From NCBI GenBank assembly GCA_943737045.1, contig CALSFV010000069.1:450101-514100 (forward strand): a stretch of DNA of 64,000 bases. The letters run 5' to 3'. Shown in pieces: positions 12,325 through 23,719 of this stretch. A model generated the notes under the pieces. The model was not told the DNA's origin and made no database searches. It saw nothing but the letters and a program-made list of their open reading frames with translations. The stretch's first letter is position 1. Every line of letters begins with the position of its first letter. Made by a program: the position numbers and the translations under genes. This DNA is from Parapristionchus giblindavisi. Its lineage: Eukaryota > Nematoda > Chromadorea > Rhabditida > Diplogasteridae.

Positions 12325-15300
12325 ATGAGTACGGGAGAACAACCATGTTATACTCTCATCCACGTACCAACGGATGCTGAACTTCCTTCAGAACAACAGC
12401 TCAAGGAGAGATTTGAGAAAGGTATGATATTGTTATCATTTCTGCTCGAATCGATATGATACAGGAGATGACAAAGGCCGTGCTGAAGCTCTGAAGAAGC
12501 TCATTGCAATGTGCATGAATGGAGATAAGGTTGAATTGTATTTCTTATTTATATTTATTCAGTGATTCTCTTTTTAGGTTCAAAACTTGATCATGTATGT
12601 CATTCGGTTTTGTCTGCCAAGTAACGATCATCAATTGAAGAAGCTTCTTCTTGTTTTCTGGGAAATCGTACCCAAGGTATTTCCCATTTTCGTCTGATAT
12701 TCTCTGTTGTTACCTGTTATATGAATATGACATTTTTTTATTTTACAGACAAATGCACAAGGTAAACTTCTACAAGAGATGATTCTTGTATGTGATGCCT
12801 ACCGTAAAGATCTTCAACATCCTAATGAATTCGTTCGTGGATCAACTCTCAGGTTTATATTATTTCCAGTCATGTTATGGCCATTTTTGAGTGATGATTC
12901 TCATTTGGTTGATTGATTATGTATTCAGATTCCTTTGTAAACTGAAAGAACCAGAATTGATTGAACCACTTATGCCTGCTATTCGCTCATGTCTTGAACA
13001 TCGTCATTCTTATGTACGACGAAATGCAGTCTGTGCTATCTTCACCATCTATCGTAAGTTTCCGTTATTTTTACGTTGAACTTTTTTAAAAATTCGTCCA
13101 ACAAAAGTTTAAAAATTGTTCTGACCGTTGATTGGATTTGTTAGGTTTCTATCCCTTTAACTGTTTTCTTTGAATTTTTTTGTATCCACTCTAATAGTTC
13201 TCTCACAATATGTTTGCCAACACGCACTTAAACAGTCTTATATATTCATAGACCATCACTAATTTTTTTGGCTTTGGGGGTTATTCGGTCCAAATTTATC
13301 GTATTGAATGATATTGATTTATTGTTTGAAGGTAACTTCGAGTTCCTTATTCCTGATGCACCTGAGGTTGTTTCTACATTCCTTGAGGCTGAACAAGATG
13401 CCAGTTGTAAGAGAAATGCTTTCATGATGCTTCTACATGTTGATCAGGTTACTCATCTCTTATATACATCATTTTATATAACATAGATCGTTTGTAGTCT
13501 TGAGTGATAACTTGAATATCTTATATCATTTATTATATTCGTTCATTTTCTCTTCTAGGCTCGTGCTCTTGATTTCCTCTCAAATTGTATTGAACAAGTA
13601 ACAACATTCGGTGATATTCTCCAATTGATCATCGTTGAACTCATTTACAAGGTAATCTATCTATTCAATACGTCTCAATCATACATTATATGTATAGGTG
13701 TGTCATGCCAATCCAATGGAACGTCAACGTTTCATTCGTTGTGTATATATGCTACTTCAAAGTTCATCAGGAGCTGTCAGGTATTCCATTATATCTATAT
13801 TGGTTGATATGGTACTGTAAAGGGTGGGAACAATAGTCGAAAAGTACGTTTGAAACGAAGCCTGACCTCGTTTATTGGGATATTTTTTGAAACCTGACAA
13901 GCATTGTGAGAGCATTTTTAAATTAGCTATTCGATACGAAAAAAATAGGTAGAATACCCATAATGACTGATATTGTATATGTAATGATCGTATATTGTAG
14001 ATATGAGGCTGCGGGTACTCTAGTCACTCTATCCACTATGCCCACTGCTATTCGTGCTGCTGCTCAAGCTTATATTGAATTGATTGTTAAGGAAAGCGAT
14101 AACAATATCAAGGTACGCACATTATTTTAAATATGTATTAGATATTTTTGATTGTATTCAGTTGATTGTATTGGATAGATTGGTTGAACTTCGTCAAACA
14201 TCATCTGGAGAAAAAGTACTACAAGAATTAGTTATGGATATAATGAGAGTTCTATCTGCACCTGGATTAGAGGTACTGTAATCATTATTGATAACATACG
14301 TGGGCGGGCATTGCCGCTGGAAATGAAAATCGGGGGGTCGGGCATAGGTCGAAAAGTATGTTACAAAGTACCAAGCCTGACCGGATTTTGAGTCAAAATT
14401 TCGCAAAAATCGAAAAACCTAACCGGATTTTGAGCCAAATTTGCCACAAATCGAAAAACCTGACCGGATTTTGAAAACCGATAACCTAGCTATTCGACCT
14501 ATGGGGTCGGGTGCCAAAAATCGGGGGTGTATTGCCGCTAGCGGCACTGGCGCCCACGTATGATTGATAATATTGATTGAATCAATGATAGATCTATTGA
14601 ATATTTGTTGTAGGTTCGTGTGAAGACACTCAATCTCGCACTCGAATTGGTCTCATCACGAAATGTAGAGGATATGGTCATGTTCCTCAAGAAGGTACGG
14701 TATATTGGATGATGTAATATAGTATTCATTGATTGATTGATTATATTGTAGGAGATAGCAAAGAGTAGTAATGAGAATGCAGATGATGCAGCTAAATATA
14801 GACAAGAATTGGTTAAGACTCTTCATTCAGCTACTATTAAGGTATTATATCTACTTATTCTTTGAATTACTCTTTAATAATGTAAAGTGATGGTGTCGTG
14901 TATTTTATATTCTACTATATAAAAAATATAATTCCATTCAGTTCCCTGATGTAGCTGTATCGATTGTTCCTGTTCTTATGGAATTCCTCTCTGATGATTC
15001 TGAACAGGTATAATTATATAATATGATATCAGTTTTATCCCTCTTGATATTTGACATTGATCGATATTAGTTATACTAATTAATTGAGATTAAAATTAAT
15101 ATTGGTAAGAAAATGTGAGATGGAAACTTGAGTGAACACAAATATTTTTACTGTTGATTTATTTATTTGTTTCACAATATTCATGTTCGTTTGCTAAGGA
15201 TTTTGATAATACCTTTTTATCTGCGGTGAACTTGATCTGTATTTTTATGAGGAATCAATCGTTCATTTACTCATTTATAATATATTCGTAACAATATATA

Positions 15301-18300
15301 TATCTTTACAGGTAGCAGCATACGTTCTTCAATTTGTTCGTGAAGCAGTTCATAAACTTCCTCATCTGAAGAGTGCTATCATCACTTCACTACAGGTACT
15401 TGATACTCTTATCCTTGCTCATAGTCTCTCACCATGTGTTGACCTTGGTGTCACTATGGCTCAGTGGTAACGCAGCAGGCTAGAGTGTTGGTGGTCGCGG
15501 GTTCGATCCCGGCTGAGGTATCGCAAAACTACATTCCCACTATACTGAGATGCCTTATCGTTAAAATGAAATGGTGTCTAATCTATTGGGATATATTGAA
15601 TACTTACTGATAAGGCAGTTGAAATCAATATGATATCATTGTCAGAATGGTCTGTAACATTGACAATTATTTTTGTTTGGTTTTTGTATTTGAAGGTTAA
15701 CTATCAATATCAATTTCATTATTACAGGAGGGTCTCCTTGGAGTTCAAAAACCAAAGATCTTCACTTCATCTTTATGGATTCTTTGTACATTCTGTGACT
15801 CGAACAATACCATCTTGGAGGTTTGTCTAATCTTTCTATCTATCTATCTATCTATGTATTCCCTTCAGGTAGTTCGTCTAGTAAAGGCATCATTGGGTGA
15901 ACTTCCCATTGTTGAATCTGAATTGAAAGGAACTGATGGAGAAGTTGTTCCCAATGTTGACAAGTTGGAGATTACTGAGAAGAAGGTATTGATTATTGAT
16001 CTTTGTATCATGTATATATGAATCCTGTATCATTGTATTGATTGATCTGTTGTATTCAGCCACGTACTCTTGTTACTGCTGATGGTACGTATGCAACTCA
16101 ATCAGCACTATCATCATCTACTAAGAAGAGTGAAGAGAAACCACCACTAAGGTACCGTATCTACTATCCATTACATCTATCGTTATAGCACGGATCTCCT
16201 GTAAGAATGAAAGAAGCCAACCGACAGTTTTAAATTTTATCTCACCGATTTGGATGAAACTTATTTGATTAATGATAATGAGGGAAATGAGAAGGCCTAG
16301 GCACTTGATTTCGTCAAATTTGCATTTTTATCGATTTTTTGATCTACCACTTCGCGGAGCCATATCTCACTCAAATTTTGACCTAAAGCAAAAATTTTTT
16401 TTCCAATCGACTCGAAAGGAACTAATCTTGAAGATACTATACGAAATGTATGGGCGAAAACGCCATCTTCTACCTGTTTTCTTCGAAAAACAAAAAAAAA
16501 GATTTTTTTTTCAGTACAAAATGCTAATTTTCTCAAAATTTTTCAACAAAAGGTACGATTTTTATTCGCGATTCAGATTCCCCATCCCCGAATTGAGGTA
16601 AGCACATATTTGATCAGCCGTAACTCACGACAAGCCATATCGATCCTCAGAGTGGACCCGGACTTTGCGTTATTTTCATTCAAAAATGCATTTCTTATAT
16701 CACCTCTCCTCATTGTCATGCAAATTCGCAATTATGGTATACCAATCGAAAGATCTCGACGAGCTCTATAAAAATGACCTAATAGTAAAAATCATGAAAG
16801 TTGACCGTTTTCAAGATATGCTTCAAAATCCGTTTTTGCACTACCAAATTGCTGTGCAATGCAATCGATTCACAAAGAAACGTTCTTTGCTTCAAAGAGT
16901 ACCAGCAAGCTGCTGATCATCCCAAGCCGATGGGATGGGCACTGAGGATCACGAAGAAGGGAGGTAAGTACAACCAGAAGGCGAAGGATCTGGTCACGGC
17001 ATTGTTCAACGAGTACTACAATGATGCCAAGAAATTGCTTACGGAGGATGTCGATAATAGAATGAAGGAGAGAGTGGACATCCTTCCCGCTGAGAGAATG
17101 ACCCACGAGCAAATCAAGAACCTCATTAGAACTCTCGTCGCAGCGAAGAAGAAGCAACTCGAGAGTGAGGGAGTGAGGAGCAGAAGAAGGAGAGCACTTC
17201 TGGATGATATGCTCATGGATTTGGAAGACGAAGAGATTCAGACCGAGGAGGAGGTCGATGTGGAAGAGGATGACACTGCTGAGGCTATCTATGATTTCGT
17301 TCAGAGTGATCTCAAGGCGTATTTCAATGATCCGGATTTTTTTTGATCATTCCGATTCCGATATCGGAAATATCGGTGAGTAGTTTCGTATTTCAGAATG
17401 CGTATTTTTCAATGATGAATATCTCAGATAAACCTTTTTACTGTTTTATTTGTTGTCCTTTCCTATAATATTATTAATAAATAATTTTAGAAAAACACAC
17501 TGGAAAAAGCAAAGAACGTTTCCTTACGAATCGATTGCATTGCACAGCAAGTTGGTAGTGCAAAAACGGATTTTGAAGCATATCTTGAAAACGGTCAACT
17601 TTCATGACTTTTACTATTAGGTCATTTTTATAGAGCTCGTCGAGATCTTTCGATTGGTATACCATAATTGCGAATTTGCATGACAATGAGGAGAGGTGAT
17701 ATTAGAAATGCATTTTTGAATGAAAATAACGCAAAGTCCGGGTCCACTCTGAGGATCGATATGGCTTGTCGTGAGTTACGGCTGATCAAATATGTGCTTA
17801 CCTCAATTCGGGGGTGGGGAATCTGAATCGCGAATAAAAATCGTACCTTTTGTTGAAAAATTTTGAGAAAATAAGCATAATGTACTGAAAAAATCAGTTT
17901 TTCGAAGAAAACAGGTAGAAGATGGCGTTTTCGCCCATACATTTCGCATAGTAACTTCAAGATTAGTTCATTTCGAGTCGATTGGAAAAAATTTTGCTTT
18001 AGGTCAAAATTTGAGTGAGATATGGCTCCGCGAAGTGGTAGATAAAAAGATCGATAAAAATGCAAATTTGACGAAATCAAGTGCCTAGGCCTTCTCATTT
18101 CCCTCATTATCATTAGTCAAACAAGTTTCATCCAAATTGGTGAGATAAAATTTAAAACTGTCGGGAATAGGTCTCATTTTCCTACATTTTTACAGGAGAT
18201 CCGTGATAGATGCATTCTAATCATCATATCACTTCAATATCTACAATGAGTAATTATTCTGAATTGTAGACGTTTCCTCCTCGATGGAGATTTCTTCATC

Positions 18301-21300
18301 GCAGCATCATTGGCTACGTCTCTATCTAAACTAGCAGCTACTTATGCTAAATTGAATAAGGGAATGCAGAAATCAATCAATTTATTGAATGGAGAACTAA
18401 TCTATATTCTTGGATGTATTCTTCATCTTGGAAAGAGTGGATTAGCTAAACATAATATGACTGATGATGATGTTGATAGGTATATCAATTAATACTTACT
18501 ATTCATCACTCTATATTATAATCTAAAAATATTCATTACTCTATATTATAATTTTAAAAATAATCTGTTTAAAAGTTTCTTTACTCTATTCCCTATTTCT
18601 TTACATGGTTTTTTGAAGAAGAGATAACTACTGATGTAATTGATAATTCAGAGTAGCGACAACTATTCGTGTATTGGCTGATTATGGAGCTGAGATGGAA
18701 CAAACTCTTATTGAACAGTTAGTACTTCATTCTTATCTATCGATCCTTTGCAATTATCCTTTGTAAAATGTTTGGTCTTACTTTTATTATAGTTATTATA
18801 TAAATGAATGGATGATTACAGGACTCGTAAGAGTTTGGAGTTGTTCTTATCATCAAAGAAGGGAGAAATGAAGATAGGAGAAAGTGAATCAGAGAGAAGA
18901 GCTCGTGATACAATTCAAGCTGATAAGACTATATCATTCACTCAATTAGCTGCTAGAGGAGATACACTTGGAGGATCGGAAAATCTATTCGATCTATCTC
19001 TATCTCAGGTACTACTACTATTATCCTATAGATTAGAACAATATAAATGATTAACGATAATAAAACTAATATTAGTTATACAAGTATGATCTCAAGATAT
19101 CTTAATAACTACAAATTAGTTTATGACGTTTTTATTGGGATTAGGCAGACTTTGGATTCGCATGAACGACTTTTTATGAGAGGTGGGAATTGTAGATTGA
19201 TTAAAAAGGTGCCAAGAAATAGGCAATGATTGTATTGTATCGAGAATATTAAGATCATACATTTTCGGCTCCCTCACCGGATTGTTTTATATAGTGGGTC
19301 GATTTTCCTAATATAGTGGGTCGATGTAGAAAAATCGTTATTCTTCGCTTAAATTGTAATATTTGATATAAAAAATGACCCTTATATAGTGGGTAGATCC
19401 CAAAAATGAGCCGATCTTTACGCTGTGAGAGTATGAAAATGTATGATGAAGATATACGAAAGGGAAACATTCCAGCTAAATATGCTGATTTTGTGAAAGT
19501 AATGAGAGAGTTGTTGTAATGACACGGACTTGCATCATTTTCCAACCTAGGCAGAAATCAGGGACCTATATGAGTGCGCTTGCGAGAGAATCGACCATAG
19601 CCAGTGGGGGTCCGGCACAGTGAAAAAATCAAATTTTGGGGATCGGGGTTCTCAAGGGTGCTGATGACGATGGTCATGTTCATTTTGCACCTAGAGCCAC
19701 CGTTGAGGCCAGACGCCGTCGATTTCAAATCGCGTTTATCGCGTTGAAAAATTGTTTCTCTTCACCCGATGGTGCTAAAATTACCAAACTATGCGCCATG
19801 GTTCAGAATTTTATGGCGATCACGCCTATCCAATTCATTTTTCATTAAAAAATTTTCATAATTTTCAAAAATGGAAACTCTCTCAACGACAAAAGTGCAT
19901 AATGCAACCTACACAGATCGAACCGAGATGGCTTCAGTATCACATAGAAAAAAATTCAGCAAATTTGCGCCCGCGACTTTCGAGAAAATCAACTTTAAGT
20001 GTAGTCATTTTGCCGTTGACGATGAGACAAGAGGCGAGAGAGTGTGGGGGTGTGAGAGAGCAGAGAAGGTAGAGGGGGAGGCACCCCCTTCCTTTCCATG
20101 CTGCTCGCCTCACCTGTCTCTGCTTTCTCACACCACCACACTCTCTCGCCTCTTGCCTTCATTTCAACTGCAAAATGACTACATTGAAGGTTGATTTTCT
20201 CGAAAGTCGCGGGCGCAAATTTGCTGAATTTTTTTCCATGTGATACTGAAGCCATCTCGGTTCGATCTGTGTAGGTTGCATTACGCACTTTTGTCGTTGA
20301 GAGAATTTCCATTTTTGAAAATTATGAAATTTTTTTTTATGAAAAATGAATTGGACAGGCGTGATCGCCATAAAATTCTGAACCGTGTTGCATAGTTTGG
20401 TAATTTTAGCACCATCGGGTGAAGAGAAACAATTTTTCAACGCGATAAATGCGATTTGAAATCGACGGCGTCTGGCCTCAACGGTGGCTCTAGGTGCAAA
20501 ATGAACATGACCATCGTCATCAGCACCCTTGAGAACCCTGATCCCCAAAATTCGATTTTTTCACTGTGCCGGCACTTAGTTGATTCTCTCGCAAGCGCAC
20601 TCATATTGCATACGTTTGTTGTGATTAATGATATGTTATCATATCTATTTAGGCTCTTGGAACTGCTCAAAAGACGAGCAAATTTGACTTCTCATCCAGT
20701 AAATTGGCTAAGGTACTCTATTAATTCTTATTTCATATTTGATTGGTTATGGTGATATAGGTGATTCAATTGGCTGGATTCTCTGATCCCATATATGCTG
20801 AAGCATATGTCAATGTTAATCAATATGATATCAGTAAGTTAATATATCTATCCTTTTTATTATGGTTTGTTATATTTCTAACATGATTGTATTGATTCTT
20901 CATATCATATCATCTCATATCATATTTCAGTTCTTGATGTTCTTCTAGTCAATCAAACTGCTGATACTCTACAGAATGTATCACTTGAACTATCGACAGT
21001 TGGAGATCTCAAATTAGTTGATAAACCTACGCCATGCACCCTTGCTCCTGCTGATTTTGCCAATATCAAGGTACTATTTGATCTTTGATCTTTATCATTA
21101 CTTTGTTATAGGCAACAGTGAAGGTAGCATCAACAGAGAATGGTGTAATCTTCTCAATGATATCTTATGATGTGAGAGGAGCAGCCTCTGATAGAAATGC
21201 TGTCTATCTACAAGATATTAGAATCAATATTATGGTTTGTAATTATTGATTGATTCTTTCTCTTTAGTGATTCATTCATCTACTTTTATAGGATTACATT

Positions 21301-21958
21301 GTACCTGGTAATGCAACCGATGCTGAATTTAGAAAGATGTGGAGTGACTTTGAATGGGAAAATAAGGTTAGATCATATTTGATCTTTGATCTTTCTCCTC
21401 TTATCTTTGATGTATTCTTAGGTAGCAGTGCATACAAGTATCACTGATCTGGGTGAATATCTTCTTCATCTATCAAAGGTTACTAATATGAAGATGTTAA
21501 CACCTGAGAGTGCACTTGGTATGATTATATCTATCTATCTATTCATTCATTCATCTATATCTCTTCATTATCTTTATATCAGATGGAGATTGTGGATTCA
21601 TGGCTGCTAATTTCTGTGCTCATTCTATATTTGGTGAAGATGCATTGGCTAATGTATCTATTGAGAAGGTACTATAGTCTATCCATATATCTATAGTATT
21701 TATCGATCAATTAATCAATATTCAGGGTAATCCTCTTGACCCTACTTCTCCCATTCATGGTCATATCCGAATTCGTGCTAAGAGCCAAGGAATGGCTCTT
21801 ACTCTTGGAGATATGGTACGGTAGATATGGAATATTGATTGATTTTGAATATATGGATATTATAGATAAATGTAGCTCAACGAGAACGAAAAGGAGGAAA
21901 TACGAAATCAAATCTACAACAAATAGAAGAGCCTCAAGAAGTTGAAGCAACTGCATAG
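12325..21958 (+). CDS. copb1: Coatomer subunit beta (beta-COP)
   Basis: Beta-COP is a core subunit of the COPI coat that buds retrograde vesicles from Golgi to ER. Starting at 12325 the protein reads [20 protein letters not shown], then [53 protein letters not shown] and further adaptin-like helical repeats. The middle has [20 protein letters not shown], with [11 protein letters not shown] and [17 protein letters not shown] beyond it. The C-terminal appendage has [60 protein letters not shown] and [20 protein letters not shown]. It ends [10 protein letters not shown] with TAG at 21956-21958. The order and content match animal COPB1 over the full length. The gene has about twenty short introns. 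Two are greatly enlarged by foldback elements (16189-18205 and 19568-20606), yet the flanking exons remain in frame. Confidence 0.96.
13828..13960. repeat. degraded copy of MITE family C in a COPB1 intron
   Basis: It has ATAGTCGAAAAGTACGTTTG near the left and TAGCTATTCGATACG near the right, with CCTGACC words inside. This parallels the better-preserved copies at 14343-14503 and 39256-39361. Ends and target duplication are not clear. Confidence 0.45.
14295..14562. mobile_element. MITE family A, copy 2, interrupted by family C
   Basis: The termini CATACGTGGGC and GCCCACGTATG are the same as at 6076-6261. Identical 8-bp repeats ATTGATAA flank it (14287-14294 and 14563-14570). The interior matches copy 1 on both sides of a 161-bp insertion at 14343-14503. 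It lies in a short COPB1 intron. Confidence 0.9.
14343..14503. mobile_element. MITE family C inserted in MITE family A
   Basis: The termini CATAGGTCGAA and TTCGACCTATG are inverted. The 8 bp on each side, GGGTCGGG (14335-14342 and 14504-14511), are identical. The interior has three spaced copies of a CCTGACCGGATTTTGA-like word. The nesting shows that family C was active after this family A copy arrived. Confidence 0.88.
15453..15522 (+). repeat. tRNA-like sequence (SINE head or tRNA pseudogene)
   Basis: It contains GGCTCAGTGGTAACGC, a good A box/D-arm, and CGCGGGTTCGATCCCGGC, a good B box/T-arm with one mismatch in the stem. Between them CAGCA/TGTTG can pair as an anticodon stem with an 8-nt loop, and there is room for a variable arm. 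The sequences that should form the acceptor stem do not pair, so I do not call it a functional tRNA. It lies in a COPB1 intron in the sense direction. Confidence 0.5.
16189..18205. mobile_element. 2-kb foldback element with an internal ORF in a COPB1 intron
   Basis: Two arms of about 700 bp (16189-16893 and about 17508-18205) are near-perfect inverted copies starting CACGGATCTCCTGTAA. A 4-bp direct repeat ATAG flanks the element (16185-16188 and 18206-18209) and may be the target duplication. Between the arms is about 610 bp of clearly GC-richer sequence with an ORF. The surrounding COPB1 exons (PPLR then RFLLDGDFF) are intact, so the element must be spliced out. Confidence 0.85.
16894..17346 (+). 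CDS. ORF carried inside the foldback element; basic domain plus acidic tail
   Basis: The open frame runs through the unique centre of the foldback and stops with TGA at 17344-17346. Its open frame extends back into the left arm (ATG at 16801), but the codon-biased, GC-richer part begins near 16906. It reads [58 protein letters not shown], a basic SRRRRA run, and then a long Asp/Glu tail. The GWAL..KK...F/Y...K/V.L...FNE pattern followed by a predicted helix ending in I..L...L resembles, from memory, a domain found in many repetitive metazoan proteins beside KRI-type zinc fingers; I cannot verify this. It is likely a fragment of a transposon protein or of a captured host gene, probably the 3' exon only. 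Confidence 0.45.
   Translation, partial: KEYQQAADHPKPMGWALRITKKGGKYNQKAKDLVTALFNEYYNDAKKLLTEDVDNRMKERVDILPAERMTHEQIKNLIRTLVAAKKKQLESEGVRSRRRRALLDDMLMDLEDEEIQTEEEVDVEEDDTAEAIYDFVQSDLKAYFNDPDFF
19255..19560. repeat. region with repeated ATATAGTGGGT words in a COPB1 intron
   Basis: The word ATATAGTGGGTCGAT occurs near 19291 and 19311, with a variant (ATATAGTGGGTAGAT) near 19384. The rest is AT-rich with a short open frame ([19 protein letters not shown]) I cannot place. It lies just left of the palindrome at 19568 and may be a separate, older insertion. Confidence 0.35.
19568..20606. mobile_element. almost complete palindrome (foldback element) in a COPB1 intron
   Basis: The sequence from ATATGAGTGCGCTTGCGAGA at 19568 is mirrored by its inverse ending at 20606, with the centre near 20090 and little or no loop. 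The arms are about 500 bp and differ by only scattered substitutions, plus a short segment near 19596-19612 present on one side only. No target duplication is evident. All open frames inside are mirrored and are not considered genes. Confidence 0.8.
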
Positions 21959-22610
21959 ATTAATATATTTTATTGATTTATTGATTATATAATGGTGTTG
22001 ATTAACTTCCCGGTTGAAGTTTATCTCCTCTATCATTTTATCATATTCTGTTGTTGAATGATTAACTCGATATGTCTATACTCTCATCTTCATTCGATAC
22101 AATATAATACATGTTACATTCTTCTTACATCTATTTATCATATATTTATTCTTTTGTTGTTTCATTCATTTTCTTTGCCTTTCTATCATAAGAATGCCTT
22201 GATTGTGATATCTGTGTATGAAATATGTATTCATTAGTAGATATAGTATATATTATAATACAATTCGATAAATATTATAAATGGTCATGGAGGTCTCATT
22301 ATATTCTTTTATTCCCTCTATTATTTTATCGCTAATTTTGTACTTGTATATCTAATTGTTAGATAGATATTTCATCTTGTATGATTCATTTTGCTTTCAA
22401 ACATGCAATGCATAAAATTTGAGCAATTTTACATCTCTGAAGATAATACCGCTAGAAAATAGACAGATAGACACACAATGAGTAAGAAGGAATTAATCGA
22501 ATAATGATATGGTGAAATGGTTGTATTGTTTACTTTTAGTTTTATATCATCTGACGCTCGGTTGGTTGCTCTTTATTATTTTCATATTTCATATTAATTT
22601 TCTTTAGATA
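21959..22610. other. COPB1-RABIF spacer
   Basis: About 650 bp, AT-rich, with no coding signal. It ends in TTTTCTTTAG immediately before the RABIF start, which suits a trans-splice acceptor in a downstream operon gene. Confidence 0.5.
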
Positions 22611-23492
22611 ATGCAAGATCAAGCATTCAGTATACTCAAGCGTCCTATCAAAAACTGTAGCAATAAGTGCGAGAAGGTATCTAATCATTTATTGATTATA
22701 TTTATTGATTGATTCTTAGGTATCATCAAATGACATATTGAATACAGAAGATCGTAATCTTAAAAATATAGTATGTCGAAGATGTGGTTCATTGTTCTTT
22801 CCTGCTGATACTGTTATATATGTTGAAGGTTTCCATTTTAATAATAATAATAATAATTATTAATATTAATAATAATAGTATTTATTATTATTATTATTAT
22901 TGTTTAAAATATGTTGATGATGTGTTTTGTTTTTCTGTTAGAGATAGACTATAAGTAAAATACAATTGTATAACAATACCCCATTCATATCCAAAATCCT
23001 TCTGTCCTCTGATATTACCTCACATATAATATATCGTGAAACCATTTCATTTCGTTTTATGATATGGGCCTCTTTCGGGATTTAATATGTACATATATGT
23101 ATTTCCTGTCTCCATTCCTTTTATGTTTTCCCATAAGAAAGTTAGAGCCATTTGATCTACCGTAATCTGAAATCAATAATTAAGATGTTCCAAGAGAATT
23201 AAAGAAAATGAGTCCACTTGGATCAGAGAAGTTAAGTAAAGAAAAGATATCATGGTGGTGGTTTACTGATGATGATCTCGATTTTGATACTATTGGATAT
23301 CAAACTGTTGATGGAGTTAAGGTATACTGTATCTATCATGAATTGATCTACCGTAATCCATCTACTGTAATCCATCTACCGTACTTTTTTTAGTGTTTGA
23401 TGTGTGCTGAATGTGACTATGGTCCTATTGGATTAAGAGAAGGAGATGGAAAATATTTCTTCGTGGCAGTGGAAAGAGTCAGTTATGAGTGA
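22611..23492 (+). CDS. rabif: Mss4/RABIF, guanine nucleotide exchange factor-like chaperone of exocytic Rabs
   Basis: Mss4 is a small zinc-binding protein that stabilises nucleotide-free Rab GTPases of the exocytic pathway. Four exons join in phase: 22611-22676, 22720-22828, 23197-23321 and 23394-23492, giving 132 residues against about 123 in mammals. The zinc site is visible as CRRCGS in the N-terminal half and CAEC in the C-terminal half. Other signatures are WWWFTDDDLDFDTIGYQT and YGPIGLREGDGKYFFVAVER followed by VSYE, the usual end. The N-terminal stretch before the zinc site has extra cysteines (NCSNKCEK). The start follows TTTAGATA directly. The 368-bp intron after exon 2 holds an AT-only microsatellite. 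Confidence 0.93.
22838..22912. repeat. (ATT)n palindromic microsatellite in a RABIF intron
   Basis: TAA repeats give way to TTA repeats across a short junction, so the tract is self-complementary and would form a hairpin. Confidence 0.8.
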
Positions 23493-23719
23493 ATGAATGG
23501 ATAGATTGAATAGATCAGACGAATAAATGAACGAGTAGAGATGATAAACTTAATCAGTTCGTGTATTTATACATTAACGATACAAACAATATGAACAGTA
23601 AGAATATGAGAAATGAATAATGAATGTCCATGAGAGAATGAAGAATGTATACAAAGATGAAAGAATGAATCATGAAGAATAGATGGAGGAGTCAATACAT
23701 AAATATATCTATTTATTAA

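Noticed and set aside
15453..15522. Functional class II tRNA gene
   Set aside because: A and B boxes are good, but the acceptor stem does not pair and the anticodon loop has 8 nt.
19636..20548. Several 90-130 residue frames on both strands
   Set aside because: Mirrored copies of each other within the palindrome; no resemblance to known proteins.
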